DNA from: Firmicutes bacterium UBA5201
GTDB taxonomy: Bacteria > Bacillota > Clostridia > Peptostreptococcales > Acidaminobacteraceae
Direction of reading: 5' to 3'
Assembly: GCA_002412775.1 (NCBI GenBank)
Contig: DHVT01000010.1
Location: 10,992 to 74,991 of the forward strand
DNA: 64,000 nt
A program made the translations under genes and the position numbers. The notes below the pieces were generated by a model that was not told where the DNA came from, ran no database searches, and worked only from the letters and a program-made list of their open reading frames with translations. Positions 47,250-56,802 of this stretch are shown here, one piece after another. Each line of letters begins with the position of its first letter. Position 1 is the first letter of the stretch.

Positions 47250-47963
47250 TTATTCCGCCAGTTCCAGCGCTATTTTCATCATGTTGGTGAATGCCAATTG
47301 TCTTTCATCTGAAGTGGTCAATTCGTGAGTCACGAGGTTGTCGGAAACAGTAAGCAGACAAGCCGCTTTCTTTCCAAGAACATTTGCATTGTGGAACAGT
47401 GCAAATGCTTCCATCTCCACAGCCACACAGCCATGGTTCTCATAAATTGCCTTATACTCGTCGAAGTTTTCCCTGTAGAAAACGTCAGATGAATGGATTC
47501 TTTCGATGTGCATTGGAATTTCGAGTGTTTTTGCGATCTCAATCAATTGGTTGTTGAGTTCCGCAGAACCTTCAATCACTTCTTGGTCATAACCACTTTG
47601 TACTTTAGCGAAAGAAGATTCGCTCCATACATCTTTTGCAAGAATGACATCATAAAGTTTCATGTCAGGGGTATAGCCGCCACATGAGCCGATTCTGATG
47701 ATGTTTTCCACATCATAAAATTTGTAGAGTTCAAAGGAATAAATTCCGATGCTCGGCATACCCATTCCACTGGCCATGACAGAAATTTTTCTGCCTTTAT
47801 AGGTTCCGGTATAGCCTAAGACATTTCGAACACTATTGAACTGAACAACATCCTCAAGAAATGTTTCAGCGATGAACTTTGCACGCAATGGGTCTCCAGG
47901 CATCAAAACAGTTTTTGCGATTATGCCTTTTTCCGTTGTTTCAATATGCGGGGTTGGTATCAT
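47250..47963 (-). CDS. deoD: Purine nucleoside phosphorylase, DeoD type
   Basis: The 237 aa protein matches DeoD closely in length and motifs: TPHIETTEKGIIAKTVLMPGDPLRAKFIAE, VLGYTGTYKG, GMGMPSIGIYSFELY, RIGSCGGY, AVEMEAFALF and LTVSDNL. It splits purine nucleosides with phosphate in the cytoplasm for salvage. AGGAGG precedes ATG. Confidence 0.95.
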   Translation of the reverse strand: MIPTPHIETTEKGIIAKTVLMPGDPLRAKFIAETFLEDVVQFNSVRNVLGYTGTYKGRKISVMASGMGMPSIGIYSFELYKFYDVENIIRIGSCGGYTPDMKLYDVILAKDVWSESSFAKVQSGYDQEVIEGSAELNNQLIEIAKTLEIPMHIERIHSSDVFYRENFDEYKAIYENHGCVAVEMEAFALFHNANVLGKKAACLLTVSDNLVTHELTTSDERQLAFTNMMKIALELAE

Positions 47964-48052
47964 AATAGACCTCCTATAATTTTCTCACATGTTATATTGT
48001 ACCCGATATATGGATTTTAATCATTGTATATATTCTCTATAAATAATTAATT

Positions 48053-48907
48053 TCACTTTTCAGCTTTCCAGGTGCATACGTAGGACCAATCCGAGGGTCT
48101 GATCATTGGTGGGTTCTCAAGCCACTCTCCATAGAGACCAAGTGACTCAGCTGACAGTTCGAAATGGCATTTTGCGATTCCAATATCATTGAGTTGCATG
48201 TCGAAACCCGCAACTCCGTAGCCTTTGGTGCGGCTTAGGAAAAAGTGGTAGCACTCACCGTCTTTGATCACGCGCCAAGGTTGCTTATTGGATGCCGAAG
48301 GACCAAGCCTGACCATTTCCAGAGGAATGGCGTATTCTGCTGCCCCTTTTTCGGTCAGTGGCGATGTTGGACTCTTATCAAAGAAAAGTTCGTTCCAAGG
48401 TTTTCTTTTGTTTGCTCCAACGACTTTACGCATTGCCATTTCCATCATTCTCGGCTTATCTTTTTTGTAGCCCAACGGAGAGACAATTGCGATTTTCTCA
48501 TGCTCGGCTAAATCCATGTTTTGTTCAAAATCCGCCTTCTTAAACGTTCCACCCAGCCAACAAGTCTGTAGACCCAGGTCAGTTGCGGCAAGTACTATTT
48601 TCTCATACAGATACCCGAATTCAAGCGCATTTTTCTCGTCTTGATCCACGATGCCTACAATATAATTTTTTGCCCCGGAAATCACTCCATAAGTGCCTAT
48701 CTTTTTCTCTTCCTTAAGGTCCAAGTTTATAAAACTCGACAAAACGAACTTCGCCTTTATGCCTGAAAGCGCTACAGCGTCCTCATTGATATCTTTTAGA
48801 ATGGATTCCAATTTCTGAAATTGGTTTGGATCTATCTCTTTGGATTCGAATGTTCTCGTAGAAGTTCTTTTTTTGATGAGATCTATTACAGAATTTTCAA
48901 ATTTCAT
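48053..48907 (-). CDS. Nitroreductase-family protein (TM1586-like)
   Basis: The 284 aa protein has two nitroreductase-like halves: KRTSTRTFESKEID at the N-terminus, AATDLGLQTCWLGGTFKKADF in the middle and VRLGPSASNKQPWRVIKD, then GIAKCHFELSAESLGLYGEW at the end. This is the tandem layout of the TM1586 group, FMN proteins of unknown substrate. AAGGAG precedes ATG 48907. It begins 25 bases after the broken response regulator gene. Confidence 0.85.
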   Translation of the reverse strand: MKFENSVIDLIKKRTSTRTFESKEIDPNQFQKLESILKDINEDAVALSGIKAKFVLSSFINLDLKEEKKIGTYGVISGAKNYIVGIVDQDEKNALEFGYLYEKIVLAATDLGLQTCWLGGTFKKADFEQNMDLAEHEKIAIVSPLGYKKDKPRMMEMAMRKVVGANKRKPWNELFFDKSPTSPLTEKGAAEYAIPLEMVRLGPSASNKQPWRVIKDGECYHFFLSRTKGYGVAGFDMQLNDIGIAKCHFELSAESLGLYGEWLENPPMIRPSDWSYVCTWKAEK

Positions 48908-48932
48908 ATTTGCTCCTTAGCATTTCTTTCTA

Positions 48933-49625
48933 TTATACCCTAAATCTGTACCCAGCGCCCCAAACAGTTTCAATAAAATGACTTTCTCCTTGATTGCCCT
49001 GTTTGTCGATCTTATCACGCAACTTTCCAATATGGACTGTCACAGTGGCGCCATCGCCATAATAATCCACACCCCAGATTCTATCCATAAGCATTTCCTT
49101 GGAATAAACCCGGTTGGGATTGCTCGCCAAAAAATACAGCAGGTCATACTCTGTCGCCGTAAGCGCAATTTCCTGGTCACTTAGAAACACCCTTCTCGCA
49201 TCGGGTTAAATGGTCAGATTTCTGATGTGAAGTGTTTCAGGTCTCTTCTCTTTACCAGTCAATCGTTCATACGTTGCCAAATGTGATTTGACTCTGGCCA
49301 CCAGTTCACTTGGACTGAATGGCTTTGTGATATAATCGTCCGCGCCAAGGCCCAAGCCTCTTATTTTATCCGCATCTTCAGTGCGGGCGGACACCATGAG
49401 CATTGGTATGTTGTGCTCCGATCTGATTTTTTTCAGAATTTCAAAGCCATTCATTCCAGGCAACATCAAATCGAGAACAATCAAATCATACACTCCACTT
49501 TCAGCCATCTGTATCCCTTTTATACCGTCACCGGCTATGTCGACTGAGAATCCTTCAAATTCCAAATAATCTTTTTCCAGTTCGGCGATAGTGATTTCAT
49601 CTTCAATGATCAATATTTTCTTCAT
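48933..49625 (-). pseudogene. OmpR/PhoB-type response regulator with an in-frame stop
   Basis: From ATG 49625 (GAGGTG site) the receiver domain is complete: IIEDE, the phosphorylation site VLDLMLPG, and KPFSPSELVARV. After HIRNLTI comes TAA (49206-49208), then the same frame goes on with PDARRVFLSDQEIALTATEYDLLYFLASNPNRV and a full winged helix ending GAGYRFRV. A single base change would restore a normal regulator of about 230 aa. The start overlaps the kinase gene by 23 bases. Either the gene has lost DNA binding, or the base is a sequencing error. Confidence 0.85.
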
Positions 49626-51099
49626 GGAGCACCTCGGTTTTTTTTGGCAATTCAATGGTCATTTGAGTCCCTACACCCAATTTGCTGGCAACTTTGATTG
49701 TTCCATTATGTTGCTTTACAATTTGTTTTGATATGGCCAGTCCAAGACCTGTTCCACCTGTCGTCGAACTTCTTGATTCATCGACCCTATAGAACATGTC
49801 AAAAATAAACGGCACTTGATCTTCCGGTATGCCTTGCCCATTGTCGGAAACTGTAAACCGAACCGTCTCAGATAGTGCTGCTACTTCTATGTCTATATGG
49901 TGATTCTCCTTATCCATATATTTCATGGCGTTTTGTATAATATTCACAAAAACTCTCTTGATTTGAGTCTGGTCCGCTAAAATGGAGGTCTCTTTGTCCA
50001 CTGAATTCTGAAAATGAATTTCGATTCTGTTGTTGTCATTTTCCCAGCCTAATTGCATTTCCTCTTTGACACCTTCTATGAATGGAATGACTTTGATATC
50101 TGACTTTTCAAATGGCAATCGATTCAAATCCAATTTTGATAAAAGGAACAGTTCGTCAATCAGCTGATCCATGTCTCTCGATTTTTGATAGATCACACTA
50201 AGATATTTGTCCAGCTTTTCAGGTGTATTCGCAATGCCATCGAGTATGCCCTCGACATGCCCTTTTATCGAGGCAATAGGCGTTTTAAGGTCGTGGCTGA
50301 TGCTGGAGATCAACTCTTTACGATTTTCTTCGAATCGAATTTGCTTTTCGATGGAATGCTTCAGTTCTTGACGCATGGCATCGAAAGAGTTCACGACATC
50401 TCCCATCTCTGTTTTGCTATCGGTTTCCAGTTTGAAATCCAAATTGCCATCTTTGATCTGTTTGACACCTTCCTCCAATTTTCGGATCGGTCTAATGATG
50501 TCTTTTGAGATGATCAACCATAATGGTGTCATGACGATCACAAGTATTCCCAGCAAGATCCCAAAGAACCACCTGCCGCCAGTGCTGTCCATAAATGCAG
50601 AACTCGTCACATCGATCACAAAATAGTAGACAACCTCATCTTCAGTGCCAAACGTGTAATCCATATAATAATATTTTTTACCGCCTTCTGAAATCAATCT
50701 CTCATCTTCTGGATCTTTGCGGTCATAACCTTCGAAATCCTTTGTTGGCTGCAATTTTTCATAAAAGGTCTCATTATGGGGCAACTCGCCATAATTGTAT
50801 ACTTCATCCTGATATTTTACTATTATACCGCCATTGATAAATTCAGATTCCTTCGATATTTTTTCAATGAAAGCTGGATTTTTAAGATCCTCCGGGCTAT
50901 ATTTGTCAGATTGTCTGAGCTCGACCAATAAGTCAAGCGTCTTCATGATGGCGCCATGGGACTCACCCTCGTCAAAGACACTGTCCACTGTCGCCGCGAT
51001 AAGTCCTGTCACTATTGTAACGCCTGCGAATACCAATATAGCCGCACTGATTGAAACCAGTACGGCATATGTTATAATAAGTTTTATTCGTATAGACAT
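49603..51099 (-). CDS. Sensor histidine kinase
   Basis: The 498 aa protein has an N-terminal membrane segment, an outside domain of about 130 residues, a second membrane segment (FFGILLGILVIVMTPLWLII), a HAMP domain (IRPIRKLEEGVKQIKDGNLDF), the phospho-acceptor SSISHDLKTPIASIKGHV, and the ATP-binding boxes NIIQNAMKYMD, DNGQGIPE and GGTGLGLAISK. It overlaps the ABC permease gene by 16 bases, so it probably senses or controls that exporter. Confidence 0.93.
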   Translation of the reverse strand: MSIRIKLIITYAVLVSISAAILVFAGVTIVTGLIAATVDSVFDEGESHGAIMKTLDLLVELRQSDKYSPEDLKNPAFIEKISKESEFINGGIIVKYQDEVYNYGELPHNETFYEKLQPTKDFEGYDRKDPEDERLISEGGKKYYYMDYTFGTEDEVVYYFVIDVTSSAFMDSTGGRWFFGILLGILVIVMTPLWLIISKDIIRPIRKLEEGVKQIKDGNLDFKLETDSKTEMGDVVNSFDAMRQELKHSIEKQIRFEENRKELISSISHDLKTPIASIKGHVEGILDGIANTPEKLDKYLSVIYQKSRDMDQLIDELFLLSKLDLNRLPFEKSDIKVIPFIEGVKEEMQLGWENDNNRIEIHFQNSVDKETSILADQTQIKRVFVNIIQNAMKYMDKENHHIDIEVAALSETVRFTVSDNGQGIPEDQVPFIFDMFYRVDESRSSTTGGTGLGLAISKQIVKQHNGTIKVASKLGVGTQMTIELPKKTEVLHEENIDH

Positions 51100-51824
51100 A
51101 TCTCTTCTTCTTTCTTATCAAATAGTAGCAAACCGGTCATCACTATTATTATATAGTAGGCAAATGTAGATAACAACTGAATCCCACCTCCACTTGAAAA
51201 GAAGTAACCATATTCGCGAATGATTGTCGTAGGATTTACGTTTGCGAAAGTTGGAAAATAGATTCCTGCGAATCCCAATACCACATAAAGAAGATATGAA
51301 GAGAATATGGTGATTCCTGTGGATTTAGAAGCAAGAGTCAGTACACTGGACAAGTTGACAATCAACCCAAGGACCAAAAATGCTTCAATATATTCTCCCA
51401 CTGATTTAAGCAGAAATGTGAAGCTGAATGCACCATCCACCAATAGGGAGAAAATCAAACTATACAGCCATTGTAACGCTAAAAGTCCAGCGATCAAGAT
51501 CAGAACAGCCACAATTTTATACAGATACAATTGCCCCCTCTTAATGGGAAGCAACAACATGTTTTTCAGTGTCCCTCCACTCATCTCAGAGCCTAGAGTG
51601 ACACTTGCCACATAAAGTGCCAAAAGAGGCATGAGTCCAGCCATAACAAGGCTTAGTGATGATGTGATAAATTGTCCTTCGGTATAAAGTGTGAGTCCAA
51701 ATCTTTTTTCAGCGATCAGATAAAACAGTGACATTGCAATCATCATGGCCATATAGAATGCAGCGAGTACTTTGATGTTTTTCCTTTTATACAATTTTAC
51801 GATCTCAATTTTAAGCAGTTTCAT
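51084..51824 (-). CDS. ABC-2 type transporter permease
   Basis: The 246 aa protein has six membrane segments and starts with KLLKIEIVKLYKRKNIKVLAAFY, as in ABC-2 and lantibiotic-immunity permeases; the loop TLGSEMSGGTLKNMLLLPIKRGQLYLYK is typical. It overlaps the ATPase gene by four bases. Confidence 0.85.
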   Translation of the reverse strand: MKLLKIEIVKLYKRKNIKVLAAFYMAMMIAMSLFYLIAEKRFGLTLYTEGQFITSSLSLVMAGLMPLLALYVASVTLGSEMSGGTLKNMLLLPIKRGQLYLYKIVAVLILIAGLLALQWLYSLIFSLLVDGAFSFTFLLKSVGEYIEAFLVLGLIVNLSSVLTLASKSTGITIFSSYLLYVVLGFAGIYFPTFANVNPTTIIREYGYFFSSGGGIQLLSTFAYYIIIVMTGLLLFDKKEEEICLYE

Positions 51825-52546
51825 TGTTTGACTCCCTTCCTATAATCATCAAGACACTTCAGATAAAAGGCTTCAAGTGTCAGACCCGATTCATCGATTG
51901 GTTCAAATGAGCCACTATAAAGTGTTTGTCCTTCATAAAGGATCAATACTTTATTCGCAAAATGCTCGAGATCACCCGCCATGTGACTGGAGATCAATAT
52001 GCCCATCTCATATTCCTTTTGCAATTGCAGCAAAAGATTTTTGAAATCGAATTTGGCTTCAATGTCCAGTCCGTTGAATGGTTCGTCCAAAATGAGCAGA
52101 CTTGGCTTGTGAACAATGGCTCTGGCTAGGTCCAAACGTTGCTTCATTCCCGATGAGTATTGACTGATTCTTTTGTTTTTTGCGTGACCCAGTCCAACCA
52201 CACCAAGCGTGTCACCCACTGTCACCTCAGTCACATTCGGGTAAAGACCCGACAGCATTCTAAGGTGTTCTTCACCGGTCAAATACTCATAAAAGACAGG
52301 TTTCGAAATCATCGCTCCGATTCTTTGTAGACTCTCTGTTCTATTGAATGGCTTTGAAAAAGCCGTGATTTCTGAGTAACTGCTGGAAATGAGACCTAGA
52401 ATGCTCTGAAAAGTTGTCGTTTTACCCGCCCCGTTTGGTCCGAGAACCAAAACGATATCTCCCGAATCCACTGATAGATCGAGCCCAAAAACACCGCACT
52501 TGTCATCATAAGCTTTTGTCAAATTGCCGACTTTAAGTATATTCAT
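51821..52546 (-). CDS. ABC transporter ATP-binding protein (exporter type)
   Basis: The 241 aa protein has Walker A GPNGAGKTTT, signature SSGMKQRLDLARAI, Walker B LLILDEPFNGLD and H-loop SSH, the CcmA/BcrA-like type used with ABC-2 permeases for export of peptides or drugs. GAGGTG precedes ATG 52546. Confidence 0.93.
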   Translation of the reverse strand: MNILKVGNLTKAYDDKCGVFGLDLSVDSGDIVLVLGPNGAGKTTTFQSILGLISSSYSEITAFSKPFNRTESLQRIGAMISKPVFYEYLTGEEHLRMLSGLYPNVTEVTVGDTLGVVGLGHAKNKRISQYSSGMKQRLDLARAIVHKPSLLILDEPFNGLDIEAKFDFKNLLLQLQKEYEMGILISSHMAGDLEHFANKVLILYEGQTLYSGSFEPIDESGLTLEAFYLKCLDDYRKGVKQ

Positions 52547-52568
52547 ATTGCACCTCGCAACTGAAAGT

Positions 52569-52589
52569 TGGCTCTCTATGTGAGAGCCA
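52569..52589 (-). promoter_or_regulatory. Intercistronic hairpin
   Basis: TGGCTCTC (52569-52576) pairs with GAGAGCCA (52582-52589); no T run follows, so RNA processing or stabilisation is more likely than termination. Confidence 0.5.
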
Positions 52590-52596
52590 GCCTCGA

Positions 52597-53502
52597 TTAT
52601 TTGTTTTCCTCTGGCAGTTCGTAGACTGTCAAGCCATCCATATTGAGTGTTCTTACCTGTGCATCCTTATTTTCATCCGCTGTAAAGAATCCTTCGATTT
52701 TAACTTCATGACGATTGCCTGATTCATCATCACCCGTGATTTCGAAAGTGAATTCAAATCCTTTGACTTTTTGGTTGAGATCAAGATCCATCACGAATTT
52801 CACATATTGGACTTCTATATTGCTATCGATTGATAGCTCAATGTTCTCAAGTGTCATCAATTCATTGAACAGTGGATAATTTGCGTATTCCTGGTGATTT
52901 GAAAATTCATTATCTTCATCTTTGTACTTGTCATCATGCCTAGATGATGCGAGCAAGTTGACGATTGCTGGAATTTCACTTTTGCCCAGTTCAAATAGAA
53001 TGTCTGTTGATCCATCGGTATCAGCAACTGTTTTGAAATTCTTCTTGAAGTTGCCCATGAAGTAATCGATAATCGCTTCATCCTTTTCATCAAATGTTCC
53101 CATGTGTTCACGATTCCATTCCCTACTTGTCTTTTCTTCTGCGACCTTGCCGATGTAGACTTCTTTTTTTCCGGAGTCAACGATATAAACGGATTGCTCG
53201 TCGCCATAAATCTCAAGTGTCTTGATCATGTCTTGCGTCTCGATTTGTGCGGTACCACTCATGCGTTCATTTTCTTTTTGCTGTACAGCCGTTCCCGAAA
53301 CCGCCAGTTTGATCTCATCATTGTCGGTTAGAATAATGCTTCCGGCGAATACTCCGCTTTCAAACTCGTGTTTTTCAAAATTTCCAAGCACATCTTTAAA
53401 TAATTCATAACCGCTATTTGTGCTGTTTCCCGCGAATGCCATAATCGCGAGTAGTGATACTGTCACTAGGATAGTCCCCATCATCATTACTTTCTTATTC
53501 AT
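52597..53502 (-). CDS. Secreted protein of unknown function, first gene of the exporter operon
   Basis: The 301 aa protein has a signal peptide (VMMMGTILVTVSLLAIMAFAG) and a beta-rich acidic outside domain with several short strands (VSGTAVQQKENERMSG, SVYIVDSGKKEVYIGKV). I do not recognise the family. It lies 50 bases upstream of the ABC ATPase; a hairpin (52569-52589) without a T run lies in the gap and may lower downstream expression. It may be sensed or handled by the exporter and kinase. AAGGAG precedes ATG. Confidence 0.7.
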   Translation of the reverse strand: MNKKVMMMGTILVTVSLLAIMAFAGNSTNSGYELFKDVLGNFEKHEFESGVFAGSIILTDNDEIKLAVSGTAVQQKENERMSGTAQIETQDMIKTLEIYGDEQSVYIVDSGKKEVYIGKVAEEKTSREWNREHMGTFDEKDEAIIDYFMGNFKKNFKTVADTDGSTDILFELGKSEIPAIVNLLASSRHDDKYKDEDNEFSNHQEYANYPLFNELMTLENIELSIDSNIEVQYVKFVMDLDLNQKVKGFEFTFEITGDDESGNRHEVKIEGFFTADENKDAQVRTLNMDGLTVYELPEENK

Positions 53503-53598
53503 CTTTTTTTCTCCTTTTTTGTTTGCTTATTGGTTTAATTAAGCTTATGGTCTTATTCTAGAGGAGAAATATAAAAGCAAACCAATGACTTTCTAAAA

Positions 53599-53655
53599 AC
53601 TTTCTAAAAAAAAATAAGAATTTGCAAATGCAAATTCTTATTTTTTTTAGAAAGT
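53599..53655. terminator. Very long palindromic terminator after the alpha-galactosidase gene
   Basis: ACTTTCT-A9-TAAGAATTTGC pairs over about 26 bp with the right half, round an AAAT loop (53626-53629). It ends in A/T runs on both strands and can act as an intrinsic terminator; its core AAGAATTTGC is shared with the nearby small hairpin repeats. Confidence 0.75.
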
Positions 53656-53658
53656 TTT

Positions 53659-53699
53659 CGCGTAGGTAAGTTTCCGAAGGAAACTTATTAGCGTCTCAG
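53659..53699 (-). repeat. 41-bp hairpin repeat, inverted copy
   Basis: Read on the minus strand, this matches 62891-62931 at 40 of 41 positions. It contains TAAGTTTCC-TTC-GGAAACTTA and the CCTACGC linker. Confidence 0.85.
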
Positions 53700-53717
53700 T
53701 ATATTTGTTCAAGATCT

Positions 53718-53737
53718 ATTTGCGTTAGCAAATTCTT
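53718..53737 (+). repeat. 20-bp hairpin repeat, direct copy
   Basis: ATTTGC-GTTA-GCAAAT-TCTT is identical to 62662-62681 and ends inside the alpha-galactosidase stop codon. Confidence 0.8.
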
Positions 53738-55964
53738 ATTTTTTGATCGTCCAAATTCTCGATTGGTAATCTCCTTCAGGATCTCCACTATGCTCAATGC
53801 CATTGAACGATGGTCGGATCAATAATCCCAGGTACATCAGATATCGCCCTGATAAAGGATGGTCATAGCCGCTGACTTCATAGAAACACTCTTCATCCAG
53901 ACCATGAAGTCTTAGTCTCGTGGTCTGGTCATTAGGTCTGGCAAGTATTTGATACCAAGCCACCAGAGCATTGCTACCATCCTTTGATACAACCATCCAA
54001 GCGGTCTGATTGCCGCTTCCAGAAAACGGATTGATCAAGCGATAAAAGTCTCCCTTATGAATAAGATCACGTGAAGACTTGAAAAATTCAATCTGTTCCA
54101 CGACTTCCATTTTTTGTTCGTATGAGAGTTTAAGAATATTCAATTCATAACCAAAAGTACCAAAGTAAGCCACATCAGCGCGCATTTTTAGTGGTGTTTG
54201 TCTGAGTACCTGATGATTCGGTACATCCGACACATGAGACCCCATTGTAACAAGCGGGTAAATCAAGCTTGTACCGTACTGGATTTTAAGCCGTTCCACA
54301 GCATCAGTATTGTCACTGGTCCAGGCCTGAGGAGCATAATAGAGCATCCCAGGGTCAAAACGCCCACCCCCTGCTGAACAAGATTCAAATAGTATATTGG
54401 GATAGCGTGCAGTCATGCGCTCGTAGAGAGTATAGACCCCAAGAATATAGCGGTGCATCAGTTCTCCCTGTTTTTCAGGAGCAAGCCCCCTACTGTATGC
54501 TTCAGTGATGTTTCGATTCATATCCCATTTAATGTAGGTTATAGCAGAACCATCAAACACCTGGATCAGTTGTTGATATATCCCCTCCACTACCTCAGGT
54601 CTGGAAAAATCAAGAACATACTGGTTGCGTCCATGGGACATATTCCTCTCAGGGTCTCCAATCAACCAATCGGGATGCAGTTCAAACAATCTCGATCTTT
54701 TGTTGATCATTTCAGGTTCTATCCAAAGTCCAAACTCAATACCAAAAGCCACAATTTCATGTGATAATTTTTTGATTCCACTTGGAACCTTATTTAGGTT
54801 GACACTCCAGTCTCCAAGACTACTGGTATCATCATTTCTAGTGCCAAACCATCCATCATCCAGAACCAGGAGTTCAATTCCAAGTGCTTTAGCACCTTTG
54901 GCGAGATCAAGAATTTTTCGTTCATCGAAATCAAAATAGGTCGCCTCCCAGTTATTGAGCAGCACCTGTCTTGGCTTGTCTCTCCAGCGCACAGCTATCA
55001 AATGCTCCCTGAACAGATCATGAAAAGTTCTGCTGACACCACCTAAGCCATTTGGGGCAAAAGCAAGAAGCGCTTCAGGAGATTGAAAAATATCGCCTTC
55101 ATTTAAAACCCATTCAAAACCATGTGGGTGAATTCCGGCCATCAGCCTTGCACTATCATCACCATCCACCTCAATTTGCATCAGGAAGTTTCCACTGTAG
55201 ACAAGAGAAACGCCTATAGCTTCACCACTATCTTCAGTTGTAGAATTGCGTTTCATTGCCACAAAAGGATTGTAAGCCGCGCTGGAAGCACCACGCATAC
55301 TACCTATGGACTGTATCCCATGATGTAGTGGTTGGCAAGCGATATGACGTTCCCTGGTCCAATCGCCATATAATTGTAGCCATTCCCAATCACTATCGTC
55401 TAAATCCAGCGACAAACTCATCAGCCTCTTAAGTCTTATAGGAGAGGGATCCTGATGCATCAATCGACTACTTCTGGCAATCACAGGATATTCTCTAAAA
55501 ATGGAATATGAAAGATACAGCACTGAACCCATTACGGGATCAGTCATTTTGATTTCCAGTGTCATCACATCCTGATCGCATTCATAACGGGTTGATGGCA
55601 ATCCTTCAAGGTTTTTCTTGCCAGCGAAAATGGTATGGTCCGTATAAATGAAATCAATAATGCCACTCCCGGATTCCATTAGAATATCTATTGAAGGAGA
55701 TCTGTAATCTGTCGTTCCAAAGCAAGGCATTTCAAGTTTTTCAAGATTGAGTGAGAATCCCATGTCCCCTTCATACACATAGTTTGTAAGACCTCTATTT
55801 TGATCTTGACGAAATAAGGATTGATTCATCGCTTCATTCGGATGAAGTGCTTTTCCAAAATAGAAATGTCCCAGATGTCCATTACGAAGAATGCCAATAA
55901 CATAGCTGATTTGACCGTTTATAAGATGAAACACCTTTTGCGTAGGATCATAATATATGTTCAT
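53736..55964 (-). CDS. Alpha-galactosidase, glycoside hydrolase family 36
   Basis: The 742 aa protein has the usual GH36 length and order: an N-terminal beta-sandwich, a catalytic barrel from about residue 320 (NNWEATYFDFDE, VLDDGWFGTRNDD), and a C-terminal beta domain. The nucleophile is Asp481 in KWDMNR and the acid/base is Asp551 in WTSDNTDA; FESCSAGGGRFD is also conserved. No signal peptide, so it cleaves imported raffinose- or melibiose-type sugars in the cytoplasm. AAAGGA precedes ATG; it follows the permease gene by three bases. Confidence 0.95.
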   Translation of the reverse strand: MNIYYDPTQKVFHLINGQISYVIGILRNGHLGHFYFGKALHPNEAMNQSLFRQDQNRGLTNYVYEGDMGFSLNLEKLEMPCFGTTDYRSPSIDILMESGSGIIDFIYTDHTIFAGKKNLEGLPSTRYECDQDVMTLEIKMTDPVMGSVLYLSYSIFREYPVIARSSRLMHQDPSPIRLKRLMSLSLDLDDSDWEWLQLYGDWTRERHIACQPLHHGIQSIGSMRGASSAAYNPFVAMKRNSTTEDSGEAIGVSLVYSGNFLMQIEVDGDDSARLMAGIHPHGFEWVLNEGDIFQSPEALLAFAPNGLGGVSRTFHDLFREHLIAVRWRDKPRQVLLNNWEATYFDFDERKILDLAKGAKALGIELLVLDDGWFGTRNDDTSSLGDWSVNLNKVPSGIKKLSHEIVAFGIEFGLWIEPEMINKRSRLFELHPDWLIGDPERNMSHGRNQYVLDFSRPEVVEGIYQQLIQVFDGSAITYIKWDMNRNITEAYSRGLAPEKQGELMHRYILGVYTLYERMTARYPNILFESCSAGGGRFDPGMLYYAPQAWTSDNTDAVERLKIQYGTSLIYPLVTMGSHVSDVPNHQVLRQTPLKMRADVAYFGTFGYELNILKLSYEQKMEVVEQIEFFKSSRDLIHKGDFYRLINPFSGSGNQTAWMVVSKDGSNALVAWYQILARPNDQTTRLRLHGLDEECFYEVSGYDHPLSGRYLMYLGLLIRPSFNGIEHSGDPEGDYQSRIWTIKK

Positions 55965-55967
55965 CGA

Positions 55968-56801
55968 TTATCCTTTCACTGCTCCGCCAACAGTAACGGC
56001 TTTTTCCACTTGGTTGCTGAACACTGTATAGACGAGCACTGTTGGTAAACTTGCAATTACCATAGTAGCTCCCATTGCACCCCAGTCCGTCGTAAACTGT
56101 CCTTGGAAGAAAAGTATTCCAAGTGGCAATGTCTTCAAACTTTTGTCGAGGACAAGTACATTTGCCAGAATGAATTCATTCCATGCGTTCAGAAATGTGA
56201 AAATTCCAAGTGTTGCTATCGCTGGTTTTACAGTTGGCACAATGACAAAGAAAAAGGTCTGAAAAATATTTGCACCATCAATGCATGCCGCCTCTTCAAG
56301 TTCAACTGGCAGTCCCACGAAAAATCCATAGAAGACGAGAGTGGCAAACGCAAGGTTAAAAGCCGTATAGGGCACAATCAAAGCCCAGTGTGAGCCTGAA
56401 AGTCCAAGATCCTGGACCACTCTGGTCACAGGAATCAAAACCGCTTGCACAGGTATGAACATACCAAGTGCCACAAAAGTCCTCGCAAAATTTCTTCCGC
56501 GCCATTTCATTCTGCTGGTGGCATAAGCGAACATCATAGCCAGCACGATGGTGATTACAACTGTTGCTGAAGCAACAATCACACTATTTAAAAAGTATAC
56601 AGGTACATCGTACTGCGACCAAGCATTGATATAGTTTTCAAATCGAAGTACTTTTGGAAATCCGAACGGGTTGCTAACGAAAATTTCCTCATTATTCTTG
56701 AAGGAATAAAAAAGCATCCAAACCAAGGGATACAAAGATATAAAAGCATAACCCCACAAAAAAATTCTGAAAAAGATTTGAGAAAAAGACAATTTTTTCA
56801 T
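55968..56801 (-). CDS. Carbohydrate ABC transporter permease, MalG type
   Basis: The 277 aa protein from ATG 56801 (AGGGAG site) has six membrane segments and the EAA loop ELEEAACIDGANIFQTFFFVIVPTVKPA. The N-terminal YAFISLYPLVWMLFYSFK is standard for MalG-type sugar permeases. It pairs with the MalF-type gene one base upstream. Confidence 0.93.
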   Translation of the reverse strand: MKKLSFSQIFFRIFLWGYAFISLYPLVWMLFYSFKNNEEIFVSNPFGFPKVLRFENYINAWSQYDVPVYFLNSVIVASATVVITIVLAMMFAYATSRMKWRGRNFARTFVALGMFIPVQAVLIPVTRVVQDLGLSGSHWALIVPYTAFNLAFATLVFYGFFVGLPVELEEAACIDGANIFQTFFFVIVPTVKPAIATLGIFTFLNAWNEFILANVLVLDKSLKTLPLGILFFQGQFTTDWGAMGATMVIASLPTVLVYTVFSNQVEKAVTVGGAVKG

Positions 56802-56802
56802 A

